A stretch of DNA of 64,000 bases from an uncultured Prevotellaceae bacterium (GCA_902768785.1 CACXMM010000008.1:22815-86814); one strand, 5' to 3'; positions 45,337-54,054 are shown, counted from the stretch's first letter. Made by a program: numbers and translations. Notes: generated by a model from the sequence alone, not told the origin.

Positions 45337-45509
45337 CTTGCGGAGAGAACAAAAAAGCCCCGAGGTTTCACCTCGAAGCTTTGAACCTGTTCTTCTTGCG
45401 GAGAGAACAAAAAGCCCCGAGTTTTCACCTCGAGGCTTTGAACCTGTTCTTCTTGCGGAGAGAACAAAAAAGCCCCAAGTTTTCACCTCGAGGCTTTGAA
45501 CCTGTTCTT
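45337..45509 (-). repeat. Threefold tandem repeat, each unit carrying a terminator and a copy of the tRNA-Ser 3' end
   Basis: Units 45337-45394, 45395-45451 and 45452-45509 (58, 57 and 58 bp). On the minus strand each has a stem such as AGCCTCGAG/CTTGGGGCT with a 7-base loop, followed by TTTTTTG, then TTCTCTCCGCAAG, the sequence of the tRNA acceptor end. The unit nearest the tRNA (stem 45471-45479/45487-45495) would be its terminator. The others are duplicates in series. Confidence 0.9.
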
Positions 45510-45513
45510 CTTG

Positions 45514-45601
45514 CGGAGAGAACAGGATTCGAACCTGCGAGCCGGTTTCGCCGGCTACACGCTTTCCAGGCGTGCCTCTTCAGCCACTCGAGCACCTCTC
45601 C
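45514..45601 (-). tRNA. tRNA-Ser, anticodon GGA
   Basis: 88 nt, the length of a type II tRNA. The acceptor GGAGAGG pairs with CCTCTCC-complementary 3' end (TTCTCTCC), discriminator G. The anticodon arm is CACGC-CTGGAAA-GCGTG, giving anticodon GGA (reads UCC/UCU). The long variable arm is a perfect stem (AGCCGGCGAAACCGGCT). The T-loop is GGTTCGAATCC. CCA is not encoded. It is transcribed from a TACCTTTG box just upstream and followed by three tandem terminators. Confidence 0.96.
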
Positions 45602-45615
45602 AAAAAAGACGAGTG

Positions 45616-45623
45616 CAAAGGTA
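45616..45623 (-). promoter_or_regulatory. -7 box TACCTTTG of tRNA-Ser
   Basis: A perfect TAnnTTTG box, 14 bases before the mature 5' end of the tRNA. Confidence 0.75.
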
Positions 45624-45739
45624 CGATAAATTATTAAGAATTCTGTTATGCATCGGGCGTTTTATCAAAGATTAACAGTTTACTATCCACTTTGTTTTGT
45701 TTTTCACTCGACTTTTGGATAAAAACTTCTTGTTCGAGC

Positions 45740-45757
45740 AAACAAATTGATTTGTTT
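45740..45757 (+). promoter_or_regulatory. Perfect dyad upstream of the GH2 promoter
   Basis: AAACAAAT-TG-ATTTGTTT, 25 bases before the -7 box. The same 8+8 dyad with a 2-base centre occurs upstream of bcp at 10457-10474. Possible operator or an AT-rich promoter-boosting element. Confidence 0.45.
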
Positions 45758-45782
45758 CCTTCTCACTTACCCAGTTTTTTCG

Positions 45783-45790
45783 TACCTTTG
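45783..45790 (+). promoter_or_regulatory. -7 box TACCTTTG of the GH2/S9 operon
   Basis: A perfect consensus, 26 bases before the GH2 start. Confidence 0.7.
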
Positions 45791-45815
45791 CCCCACATTA
45801 TTAATATAAAGAGAA

Positions 45816-47621
45816 ATGAGAAAGCTTATCATCTTGCTGTTCTGCATGCTTTCCTTGTCGGCTGATATGATGGCTGGCAAGGTGTTGCAGAATGTGTATG
45901 CGCGAAAAACAACCTCGCTGAACGGGGAGTGGCAGACCATCGTTGACCCCTTTGATGCCGGGTATTATGATTACAGAATGAATGAATCGAGGTACGGATT
46001 CTTCAAAGATCAGAAGCCACAGTCGAAAGGTGACCATGTGGAATACGACTTCTCGGCACAGGAGACATTGAAGGTGCCAGGTGACTGGAATACCCAGCGA
46101 CCCGAACTGCTGTTCTATGAAGGCAGTGTCTGGTATAAGAAGACGTTCAAGTATAACCTGAAGAAAGACCGTCTGCTCTACCTTTACTTCGGAGGGGCAA
46201 ACTACCAGACGGATGTCTATCTGAACGGTGAGAAGTTAGGAACGCATATCGGCGGCTTTACTCCCTTCCATTTCGATATTACTGACAAGGTGAAGAAGGG
46301 TGAGAACTTCATCGTGGTGCGGGTAAATAACGTGCGCCATGCTGAGGGCGTGCCTACGTTGAACAGCGACTGGTGGAACTACGGTGGTATTACCCGTGAT
46401 GTGATGCTGGTGGAAACGCCCATGGCCCACATCGATGATTATGACATCCGTCTGCAGAAAGGATCCTATGAGAAAGTGCTGGTACGGGCACGTATCAACA
46501 TCCCTGTGGCTGGTGTGAAGATTGAGGTGCATATCCCTGAACTGAGCATCTATGAAAAGATGACTACCAATGGGAGCGGTGTGGCCCAGATCTTGCTGAA
46601 CGCCGAGCCCAAATTGTGGTCACCGGATCATCCGAAGCTGTACAATGTGGAGCTGTCGTGTGAAGGTGAGGGAATGATCGATCAGATCGGTTTCCGTCAT
46701 ATCGAGACCAACGGGAAGAAGATCCTGCTCAATGGTAAGCAGATCTTCCTGCGGGGTATCTCCATTCATGAGGAGGCTCCGTTCCGTTCAGGACGTTGCA
46801 CGACAGAGAAAGACGACAGCGTGCTGATCGGATGGGCAAAGTTCCTGGGCTGTAACTTCGTCCGTCTGGCGCATTATCCCCACAACGAGCAGATGGTGCG
46901 TATGGCAGAGAAAGAGGGTTTGCTGGTATGGAGTGAGATTCCCGTCTATTGGACCATCCAGTGGGATAATCAGGAGACGTATAACAATGCCTACCGTCAG
47001 CTCACCGATAATATCCAGCGCGACCATAACCGTTGTGCCGTGATCGTGTGGAGTCTTGCCAATGAGACACCGCGCAGTAAGGTGCGTGACCATTTCCTTA
47101 CCGGTCTGGTGGAGCGTGCACGTGAACTGGATGATGAGCGACTGATCAGTATGGCGATGGAAATAGAGACCCATGATAATATCTCCACCGTGGAGGATCC
47201 CCTCAGTTCTCTGGTGGATATCCTGAGCTTCAACAATTACCTGGGATGGTATGGCGGACGGCCTTCGGATTGTGAGAAAAGAAAATGGTTCTTCACTCAG
47301 GATAAGCCGGTGTTCGTCAGTGAGTTCGGAGCAGGTGCTGTGGCAGGACGCTTCGGTGACAAAGAAGAGAAGTGGACGGAGGAGTATCAGGCTGAGGTGT
47401 ATCGCCAGACGCTGAAGATGTATGACAAGATCTCGGGCTTTGCCGGATGCTCACCCTGGATCTTGATGGACTTCCGTTCGCCGCGTCGTCAGCTGCATGG
47501 CACGCAGGACTTCTTCAACCGCAAGGGTATCGTGTCGGACAAAGGGCGTACGAAGCAGGCCTTCTATGTGCTTCAGGACTTCTATAAGAAAAAAGGTGCC
47601 TTCAAGAATATAAAGAAATGA
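45816..47621 (+). CDS. GH2 glycosidase, probably beta-glucuronidase, exported
   Basis: A 601-residue exported enzyme (signal peptide MRKLIILLFCMLSLSADMMAG). It has a jelly roll, Ig-like domain and TIM barrel. The acid/base is E417 (VWSLANETP) and the nucleophile is E503 (FVSEFGAGA). Near the C-terminus, FFNRKGIVS supplies N568 and K570, the NxK motif that recognises the glucuronate carboxylate in beta-glucuronidases, in the right place relative to the nucleophile. The length equals that of the E. coli enzyme. Galacturonidase or another GH2 activity remains possible. The stop overlaps the S9 peptidase start. Confidence 0.85.
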   Translation: MRKLIILLFCMLSLSADMMAGKVLQNVYARKTTSLNGEWQTIVDPFDAGYYDYRMNESRYGFFKDQKPQSKGDHVEYDFSAQETLKVPGDWNTQRPELLFYEGSVWYKKTFKYNLKKDRLLYLYFGGANYQTDVYLNGEKLGTHIGGFTPFHFDITDKVKKGENFIVVRVNNVRHAEGVPTLNSDWWNYGGITRDVMLVETPMAHIDDYDIRLQKGSYEKVLVRARINIPVAGVKIEVHIPELSIYEKMTTNGSGVAQILLNAEPKLWSPDHPKLYNVELSCEGEGMIDQIGFRHIETNGKKILLNGKQIFLRGISIHEEAPFRSGRCTTEKDDSVLIGWAKFLGCNFVRLAHYPHNEQMVRMAEKEGLLVWSEIPVYWTIQWDNQETYNNAYRQLTDNIQRDHNRCAVIVWSLANETPRSKVRDHFLTGLVERARELDDERLISMAMEIETHDNISTVEDPLSSLVDILSFNNYLGWYGGRPSDCEKRKWFFTQDKPVFVSEFGAGAVAGRFGDKEEKWTEEYQAEVYRQTLKMYDKISGFAGCSPWILMDFRSPRRQLHGTQDFFNRKGIVSDKGRTKQAFYVLQDFYKKKGAFKNIKK

Positions 47622-50398
47622 AACAAACCCTTCTCCTCTTGTGCTGTCTGCTGAGTCTGTCTGCCGAAGCACAGAAGAAACCGTTAGATCATTCTGTCTA
47701 TGACAGTTGGCAGAGTGTGAGTGCCGTCGCCATCTCCCCCAAAGGGAATGTGATCACTTATGAGATTAACCCGCAGGAAGGGGATGGTCGCTTGGTGATC
47801 CGTAACAACAAGAGCGGGAAGGAGACGGTGATCGCCAGAGGTTATCGGGCACGGATCCTCGATAACGAACAGACCGTGGTATGTCTGATTATGCCTCTGT
47901 TCCAGGACACCCGACAGGCGAAGATCAAGAAGAAGAAAGAGGAGGAGATGCCTAAGGACACGCTGGCTGTTGTCAGTGTGAAGGATGGGAAGGTTAAGAA
48001 ATTCCCTGAGGTGTTAGGTTTCCAGCTGGGCAAGCATGCCTTGGATGCCGTGGCCTTTACTACCGCCGACACCACCTTGATACCCAAAAAGGAACGGAAG
48101 AGCAAGGATGTGGGGAAGCCGATGCTGGTGTATCACTTCGCAACGGGACATACCGATACCCTCTATCATGTGGATCAATATCAGTTCGACAAGCAGGGAC
48201 GTGTTCTGGCTCTTACCGTAAAGGAGAAGAAGCATCATTCACTGGTGGCTTTCTATCAGGTGCCGTCAAGGAAGACAACGGTTCTTACCGATACGGCGGC
48301 TTACTATTCATTGCCTGTGTTTAACGAGACGGGGACGGAGGCTCTCTTCCTGCAGGCTGCCGACACGCTCGACAGTGGGAGTAAGCACTGCGGATTGTTC
48401 CAGGTAGGACTCCCTGCGGCTGCCAATGACTTCGCCACGTTACGACCTGTCTGTCTGGTGGAACCTGTCAAGCCATTTGATTCTATCGACACATGGGGAC
48501 TCACGGAGAACAGTGCACCGCGATTCAGTCATGACGGCAGGAAGGTGTTTGTGGGTATGCAGACCTACCAGGCACCCAAGGATACGACCATCGTACCGTT
48601 TGAGACGGCAGGACTGGATATCTGGAACTACGATGCGCCAGAGCTGCCCCCTATGATGAAGGCCAACCTGAGTAAGGATCAGAAAGCGACCTGTTTGGCT
48701 TATTATCATCCGCAAACACGACGGCTTGTTCCACTCACCACCTCCAAATATGACCGTATCAGTATGCTTGACCGAGGGAATGCACCTGTCGCCTTGTCGG
48801 TGGATCAGACACAGACGGTGGTGGAGACACAATGGAATATCCAGAACGAGGTGGAAGTGGCTCTCGTGGAGGTGACGACAGGACTGCGGACACCAGTTGC
48901 CAAAGGGGTTTACGGAGAGGTCTCTGCTTCACCGGGAGGACGGTATGTCATCTGGTACGACTATCGGAACCGCGCCTGGATGCTTTATGATATCCAAAGC
49001 CGACAGACGAAAAATGTGACGGCAGGACTGAACGTGAACTTCTGGGATGAAGAAGATGATCATCCCATGATGCCTGAGAGCTATGGCATCGGGGGATGGA
49101 CACAAAACGACAGGGAGGTGCTGCTCTACGACCGATATGATATCTGGAAGGTGAACACCGCTGACGGAAAAGGGGTGTGCCTGACCCATGGGGAAGGACG
49201 CCGCACACAATGCACCTACCGCTATGTGAACACGAAGGACAAAACAGAGGAACCGTTCATCCGTGCCAACGAGACGATCCTGCTGAGTGTGTTCGATCAT
49301 GTCACGAAGAAAAACGGAATGGCCACTGTGAACATGGCACGGACGGCAACACCACGGCTCTGCATGCTGGAGGGATTTACCTATGGTACTCCTGTCAAGG
49401 CGAAAGAGTCGGATACGTATCTCTATACCAAAGGGAATTTCGAACATCCCAATGACCTCTACGTGACGATATCGCCAGGGAAAGGAGAACGGCAGCTTAC
49501 ACAGATCAATCCGCAACAGAAAGACTATAACTGGGGTACGGCGGAGCTGTATCATTGGACGGCCTTCGACGGTACACCGCTGGATGGCATCCTTTACAAG
49601 CCTGAGGACTTCGATCCTGCAAAGAAATATCCCGTGATGATGTATTTCTATGAGAAACGGTCGGAGAGCCTGTATAGCTATGTCACCCCTCAGCCCAGCT
49701 GGTCAACGGTGAACCTGGCTTTCTATTGCTCCCGCGGCTATTTGGTATTCGTGCCGGATATTGTCTATCATGCAGGAACACCAGGTGAGTCGGCATATAA
49801 CTGTGTGGTGAGTGCCGCGGAGTCGCTGGCGAAGCTCCCGTGGGTGGATAAGGAGAACATGGCTATTCAGGGACAGAGCTGGGGCGGCTATCAAGTAGCC
49901 TATCTCATCACGCGGACGAATCTGTTCAAGGCAGCAGGAGCTGGGGCTCCCGTGTCGAATATGACCAGTGCCTATGGTGGCATCCGATGGCAGACGGGCA
50001 TGGGCCGTCAGTTCCAGTATGAGCAGACACAGAGTCGCATCGGTCGTGACCTCTGGAACGGCGTGGAGCTGTATATGGAGAACTCTCCTTTGTTCAAACT
50101 GCCACATGTCACAACACCGGTGCTGATCATGCATAACGACAACGACGGAGCCGTGCCATGGTATCAGGGCATCGAACTGTTTATGGGACTCCGCCGACTG
50201 GGTAAGCCGGCATGGCTCTTGGAATATAACGGAGAGGAGCATAACCTGAAGGAGCGGAGGAACCGCAAGGACCTCACCATCCGTCTTCAGCAGTTCTTTG
50301 ATCACTACCTCAAGGGGGAGCCGATGCCTGCTTGGATGAAAAAGGGTGTTCCCACATCGAGGAAGGGTACTTATTTCGGTTTCGAAAATGCGGAATAA
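47618..50398 (+). CDS. S9-family (prolyl oligopeptidase-like) serine peptidase, exported
   Basis: 926 residues with a signal peptide (MKQTLLLLCCLLSLSAEAQ). The N-terminal about 600 residues form a degenerate beta-propeller. The C-terminal alpha/beta-hydrolase holds the triad: S754 in GQSWGGYQVAYL, Asp in NDNDGAVPWYQG and His in GEEHNLKERRN. It resembles the large Bacteroidetes peptidases annotated as glutamyl endopeptidase or prolyl oligopeptidase. It is translationally coupled (ATGA) to the glucuronidase gene, an odd pairing that hints at glycoprotein or proteoglycan breakdown. A terminator follows. Confidence 0.92.
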   Translation: MKQTLLLLCCLLSLSAEAQKKPLDHSVYDSWQSVSAVAISPKGNVITYEINPQEGDGRLVIRNNKSGKETVIARGYRARILDNEQTVVCLIMPLFQDTRQAKIKKKKEEEMPKDTLAVVSVKDGKVKKFPEVLGFQLGKHALDAVAFTTADTTLIPKKERKSKDVGKPMLVYHFATGHTDTLYHVDQYQFDKQGRVLALTVKEKKHHSLVAFYQVPSRKTTVLTDTAAYYSLPVFNETGTEALFLQAADTLDSGSKHCGLFQVGLPAAANDFATLRPVCLVEPVKPFDSIDTWGLTENSAPRFSHDGRKVFVGMQTYQAPKDTTIVPFETAGLDIWNYDAPELPPMMKANLSKDQKATCLAYYHPQTRRLVPLTTSKYDRISMLDRGNAPVALSVDQTQTVVETQWNIQNEVEVALVEVTTGLRTPVAKGVYGEVSASPGGRYVIWYDYRNRAWMLYDIQSRQTKNVTAGLNVNFWDEEDDHPMMPESYGIGGWTQNDREVLLYDRYDIWKVNTADGKGVCLTHGEGRRTQCTYRYVNTKDKTEEPFIRANETILLSVFDHVTKKNGMATVNMARTATPRLCMLEGFTYGTPVKAKESDTYLYTKGNFEHPNDLYVTISPGKGERQLTQINPQQKDYNWGTAELYHWTAFDGTPLDGILYKPEDFDPAKKYPVMMYFYEKRSESLYSYVTPQPSWSTVNLAFYCSRGYLVFVPDIVYHAGTPGESAYNCVVSAAESLAKLPWVDKENMAIQGQSWGGYQVAYLITRTNLFKAAGAGAPVSNMTSAYGGIRWQTGMGRQFQYEQTQSRIGRDLWNGVELYMENSPLFKLPHVTTPVLIMHNDNDGAVPWYQGIELFMGLRRLGKPAWLLEYNGEEHNLKERRNRKDLTIRLQQFFDHYLKGEPMPAWMKKGVPTSRKGTYFGFENAE

Positions 50399-50416
50399 AG
50401 CAACCAAAACAATCCT

Positions 50417-50452
50417 ATTCAGGCTTCATGAAAAGAAACCTGAATTTTTTTT
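50417..50452 (+). terminator. Intrinsic terminator of the GH2/S9 operon
   Basis: A 7-bp stem (ATTCAGG/CCTGAAT), extended by a TT/AA pair, followed directly by a run of eight T. It starts 19 bases after the S9 stop. Confidence 0.8.
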
Positions 50453-50514
50453 GCTTCCGCATGCAAGATTTTTAGTATTTGTCGTTTAATAGGTAGAACG
50501 AAACATTATAGATT

Positions 50515-51210
50515 ATGAAAAAAGTATATATCATAATGATGGGTTTGATGGCTTGTCTATGCCTGACAACCCAGTCGTGTGCGAACGGGGATGATGAAGA
50601 CATGAATAAAAGCGCTTCTGAAAGCTTTTCATCCATAGGAATGCTGGGCGCCCACCCTGGCTATTGGATGGTGTTTGGTACGAAGGCTGATAACTGTGTG
50701 ATGACATACGACGGGAAGGTCCTCTCCTTTTCCAAGATGCCTATTCAAACCATCATGACCTTTTCCAATTATTACAGGCAGAATGGCTATTTCCCAGGGA
50801 ATGGTTATACGAGCGATGACATCTATCCTTCTTTCGAAGGTGGGGCTGGGGATATTCAATTGGTGGCAGGTCCTATGGAGGTCGTTCCTGTTGTGGTGGG
50901 ATACTCAGGGAATAATCTGTATTTCAATAGCTCTATACAGAATATGAATACAAACAATCCGGAAAGCTATTATCAGAAATTCGATACAGACATGTTCTAT
51001 TCGTTTAGCATCAAGGAGGGGAACCAGACAACGTATTACTCGTTGGTGTTTGATCGAGATACCTACGGTGTGTATAATGCAGAACAGAAATCAAGGGTGT
51101 TAAAGATGTTTATTAAGGAAATCAGCATCATCAGGCCCGGGCAGGAGAGTCAGGAGACCTATGCATCCCTTAATCCGATGATGGAACTGACATTTGTATC
51201 TAACGACTGA
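50515..51210 (+). CDS. Hypothetical lipoprotein, possibly DUF4840-like
   Basis: 231 residues with a lipoprotein signal (MKKVYIIMMGLMACLCLTTQSC, lipobox TTQSC) and acidic residues after the cysteine (ANGDDEDMN). The mature part is predicted all-beta (YWMVFGTKADNCVMTYDGKVLSF). It resembles small Bacteroidales lipoproteins with a DUF4840 label, but I am not certain. It ends two bases before the start of an ECF sigma factor gene, so it may belong to that regulatory operon, for instance as a signal-sensing or vesicle-associated lipoprotein. Confidence 0.7.
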   Translation: MKKVYIIMMGLMACLCLTTQSCANGDDEDMNKSASESFSSIGMLGAHPGYWMVFGTKADNCVMTYDGKVLSFSKMPIQTIMTFSNYYRQNGYFPGNGYTSDDIYPSFEGGAGDIQLVAGPMEVVPVVVGYSGNNLYFNSSIQNMNTNNPESYYQKFDTDMFYSFSIKEGNQTTYYSLVFDRDTYGVYNAEQKSRVLKMFIKEISIIRPGQESQETYASLNPMMELTFVSND

Positions 51211-51212
51211 TT

Positions 51213-51755
51213 GTGGAGACAGAGGAACGGTTGTTGCAGGGGATACGACAAGGGGAGCGTGGAGCGCAGCGAAGACTGTATGAGCGCTTTGCCGGGTATC
51301 TGATGGCGGTTTGTCTGCGGTATCTTGCCGACAGGGAGGCTGCAGAGGATGTGCTGCAAGACTGTTTCGTGAAGATCCTGACATCGATAGGACGGTTCGA
51401 GTATCGGGGGGAGGGGTCACTGAAGGCTTGGGTGACGCGTTTGGCTGTCAATGAATCACTCACCTATCTCCGACAACAAGAACGGATGGAAGTGGTGGAG
51501 GAGATTCCTGATGAGGCGGATGAAGAGGAGCCGGATGTGGGAGGTGTTCCGATGGAACAGTTACAACGGATGATCGAAGAGTTGCCTGTGGGCTATCGGG
51601 CGGTGTTTAATCTCTACGTTTTTGAGCAGATGAGTCATAAGGAGATCGCCGCGGTACTGGGAATCAAAGTGAACACTTCGGCATCACAATATTCCAGAGC
51701 CAGGAAGTTATTAGCAAGACGAATTAAGAATTTTATTAATCAGCAGACAAGATGA
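51213..51755 (+). CDS. ECF-type RNA polymerase sigma factor, start GTG
   Basis: 180 residues. Region 2 is RRLYERFAGYLMAVCLRYLADREAAEDVLQDCFVKI, then GSLKAWVTRLAVNESLTYLR. Region 4 is LPVGYRAVFNLYVFEQMSHKEIAAVLGI, then SQYSRARKLLARRI. The acidic linker DEADEEEPDVGG separates them. The probable start is GTG. It overlaps the next gene by four bases, and that gene encodes its likely inhibitor. Confidence 0.95.
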   Translation: METEERLLQGIRQGERGAQRRLYERFAGYLMAVCLRYLADREAAEDVLQDCFVKILTSIGRFEYRGEGSLKAWVTRLAVNESLTYLRQQERMEVVEEIPDEADEEEPDVGGVPMEQLQRMIEELPVGYRAVFNLYVFEQMSHKEIAAVLGIKVNTSASQYSRARKLLARRIKNFINQQTR

Positions 51756-53119
51756 ACGAGAAAGAGTGGACATCAAAGCTTCGCGAGCGGATGGCAGACT
51801 ATGAAGAGGCTGCCCCAGAGGACTTGTGGGAGCGGATAGAGGGTGCTCTTCTCGAAGAGCATCCCGATCCTGTTGAGCGCATCCCTGTAAAGAAAGCAAA
51901 GGTGATGCCATGGCGCCGGTGGGCGGCTGCGGCTGCTGTCACCTTACTGCTGATGACTGGTGGGGGACTATTATATAAGTACGCGCGGGAGGAAACCAAG
52001 AACGTGGAACAGCTGGCACGTCAGAATGCGACAGGAACAGAGAAAGCCGAAGCAGGGGACATTCCTCAGAATCCAGCTGACTCCTCAGTTCCCAGGGATC
52101 ACATTTCCCAAGGACTTGCCTATGGTGGGGGAAAGAACAAGACACATTCTGTCCTTTCTCAAGTAATGCCTGTACCGGCTTCTATGGAATCCTTGGAGTT
52201 GGATGGCACTGAAGTAAGTGATATTAGTGCGATAGAACAAGTGAAAGATGGAAGTGATGTTGATGCGATAGAACAAGTGAAAGGGGAAAGTTTGAGAGAA
52301 AGAATACCGGAAGAAACACCGGTAGCCACACGAAGCGATGGTATCGAGGAACAGCGGAAGCTGGAACGGCGTGTCCAAGCCATGCCCGCAGCTTCCCATC
52401 GTTCCTCCTATACGAGCGATTCCCATCAGGGATACACGTCGCATCGTAAGAGGTCATCCGGTCTCTCTGCGATGCTCTTTGCCCAGAACATGATGGGGGG
52501 TGATGACCTGCGCCATGATCCTGTGATGATGAACGCCGCCATGGCAGACAAATACGAGAACGCTTATATGGAGGGTATGGAGTACGGCACCCGTAGGTCG
52601 ACTGCTTATCTCTATAACTACGAGGAGATCACCAAGCATCATCAGCCGATGACATTGGGACTGTCGGTGTCCTATCCATTGAGTTCCCATCTCTCGCTAC
52701 TCTCGGGTGTCACCTATACGAAGCAGACATCGGATTTCATTCAGAAGATGAAAACCAGCAGGGTGGTGAGCGAGCAGCAATTGTATTACGTGGGTGTACC
52801 TCTCAGAGTCAGCTATCGGTTCATGTCGTGGAAGGGATTCGCCTTGTATGGTGTTGCCGGTGGGGCGGCTGACTTCAATGTAAAAGCCACCTATACAACA
52901 GAAGGAGCCAAGAGCTCTGGTAAGAAAGACCGTGTCTTGTTCTCTGCCGACGCCGCTGCAGGTGTACAGTACCAGATCCTTCCGCAGATGGGAGTGTATG
53001 TTGAACCAGGCTTGAAATACTACTTTGATAACAAGAGTGGGGTGGAGAACTATTTTAAGGAACACCCTGCACGTTTCAACTTGCAGTTAGGTGTCCGTTT
53101 CGACTTGAACAGGCGGTAA
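51752..53119 (+). CDS. Anti-sigma protein with an outer-membrane beta-barrel (dual membrane-spanning type)
   Basis: 455 residues in four parts: a cytoplasmic N-terminus (EWTSKLRERMADYEEAAPEDLWERIEGAL, 4-34) like other Bacteroidetes anti-sigma domains; one membrane helix (RWAAAAAVTLLLMTGGGLLYKY, about 55-76); a long polar linker (about 77-290) with a duplicated AIEQVK segment; and a C-terminal porin-like beta-barrel (LGLSVSYPLSSHLSLLSGVTY onward) ending LQLGVRFDLNRR. It has no cleavable signal peptide. The layout means one chain would anchor in the inner membrane and finish in the outer membrane. From memory, this matches the Dma proteins of Bacteroides thetaiotaomicron, anti-sigma factors that control vesicle formation. 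Confidence 0.85.
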   Translation: MNEKEWTSKLRERMADYEEAAPEDLWERIEGALLEEHPDPVERIPVKKAKVMPWRRWAAAAAVTLLLMTGGGLLYKYAREETKNVEQLARQNATGTEKAEAGDIPQNPADSSVPRDHISQGLAYGGGKNKTHSVLSQVMPVPASMESLELDGTEVSDISAIEQVKDGSDVDAIEQVKGESLRERIPEETPVATRSDGIEEQRKLERRVQAMPAASHRSSYTSDSHQGYTSHRKRSSGLSAMLFAQNMMGGDDLRHDPVMMNAAMADKYENAYMEGMEYGTRRSTAYLYNYEEITKHHQPMTLGLSVSYPLSSHLSLLSGVTYTKQTSDFIQKMKTSRVVSEQQLYYVGVPLRVSYRFMSWKGFALYGVAGGAADFNVKATYTTEGAKSSGKKDRVLFSADAAAGVQYQILPQMGVYVEPGLKYYFDNKSGVENYFKEHPARFNLQLGVRFDLNRR

Positions 53120-53178
53120 GAGGCCTTTTCCCCTGCTCCCATCGTTCAAGGGTGACCTGATAAAATATTTAGAAATAA

Positions 53179-53212
53179 TACGGTCAATTTGTTGGCCGTA
53201 TCGTTTTTTTTT
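53179..53212 (+). terminator. Intrinsic terminator of the sigma/anti-sigma operon
   Basis: A 9-bp stem (TACGGTCAA at 53179-53187, TTGGCCGTA at 53192-53200, one G-U pair) with a 4-base loop, then TCG and a run of nine T. The lut promoter begins at once after it. Confidence 0.85.
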
Positions 53213-53213
53213 G

Positions 53214-53221
53214 TATATTTG
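53214..53221 (+). promoter_or_regulatory. -7 box TATATTTG of the lut operon
   Basis: A perfect TAnnTTTG box abutting the T-run of the preceding terminator, 65 bases before the lutA start. Confidence 0.65.
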
Positions 53222-53285
53222 CATTCGAAACATGATTATTTGCAGTTTAACTAAAATCACTTAATAAGCGAACATTAATAATAAC

Positions 53286-54023
53286 ATGAAAATCGGTTTA
53301 TTTATCCCTTGCTATGTGGATGCCGTATATCCTGAAGTCGGTGTTGCCACATACAAACTCTTGAAGAGTCTTGGCTTGGATGTGGATTATCCGCTGAACC
53401 AGACATGCTGCGGACAGCCCATGGCGAATGCTGGCTTTGAGAAACAAGCCATTCCCTTAGCAGAGAAGTTCGAGGACAAGTTCAAGGGTTTCGATTATGT
53501 CGTTGCGCCATCGGTGAGCTGCACGTCATTTGTGAAGATCAACTATCCGCGCCTGCTCCAAGGAAAACATGAGTGCACCACATCAGATAAAATCATGGAT
53601 GTGGTGGAGTTCCTGCATGATGTGGTGAAGGTGAATAAGCTCCCTGGCAAGTTCCCTCACAAGGTGAGCCTGCATAACTCCTGTCATGGTGTGCGTGAGC
53701 TGGGACTGAGTTCTCCCAGTGAGCAGCATGAGAAGAAGTTTAACAAGATCAAGGATTTGTTGGAGCTGAAAGAGGGTATCGAAGTAGTTGAGCCCGAACG
53801 TCCTGATGAGTGCTGTGGCTTCGGAGGAATGTTCTCCGTTGAGGAGACTGCTGTTTGTGAGCAGATGGGTAAGGATAAGGTAAGGCGCCACATGGAAACT
53901 GGTGCAGAGTATATTACTGGTCCCGACTGTTCTTGTCTGATGCACATGGCTGGTGTTGCCAAGAAGCAGGGCCAGTCAATCAAGTTCAAACATGCGGTGG
54001 AGATACTGGCCGCAGGAATCTGA
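53286..54023 (+). CDS. lutA: Lactate utilisation protein A (CCG-domain iron-sulphur protein)
   Basis: 245 residues with two cysteine-rich CCG domains: TCCGQPMANAGF (about 38-49) and ECCGFGGMFSVE (about 176-187), with the matching CTSF and NSCHG segments. It is the small iron-sulphur subunit of the LutABC (LldEFG) complex, which oxidises L-lactate to pyruvate. The length is normal. lutB and lutC follow in the usual order. Confidence 0.95.
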   Translation: MKIGLFIPCYVDAVYPEVGVATYKLLKSLGLDVDYPLNQTCCGQPMANAGFEKQAIPLAEKFEDKFKGFDYVVAPSVSCTSFVKINYPRLLQGKHECTTSDKIMDVVEFLHDVVKVNKLPGKFPHKVSLHNSCHGVRELGLSSPSEQHEKKFNKIKDLLELKEGIEVVEPERPDECCGFGGMFSVEETAVCEQMGKDKVRRHMETGAEYITGPDCSCLMHMAGVAKKQGQSIKFKHAVEILAAGI

Positions 54024-54054
54024 TTTTCTTTTCGGGATATTGAAATAAAAATTT

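Noticed and set aside
45337-45601. attL/attR of an integrated element at tRNA-Ser
   Set aside because: Repeats of the tRNA 3' end are present but only about 58 bp apart, with no integrase or cargo between them. Tandem duplication explains them more simply.
45293-45629. Repetitive reading frames containing FEPVLLAERTK-type peptides
   Set aside because: They are translations, in the wrong direction, of the triplicated terminator unit and the tRNA-Ser gene.
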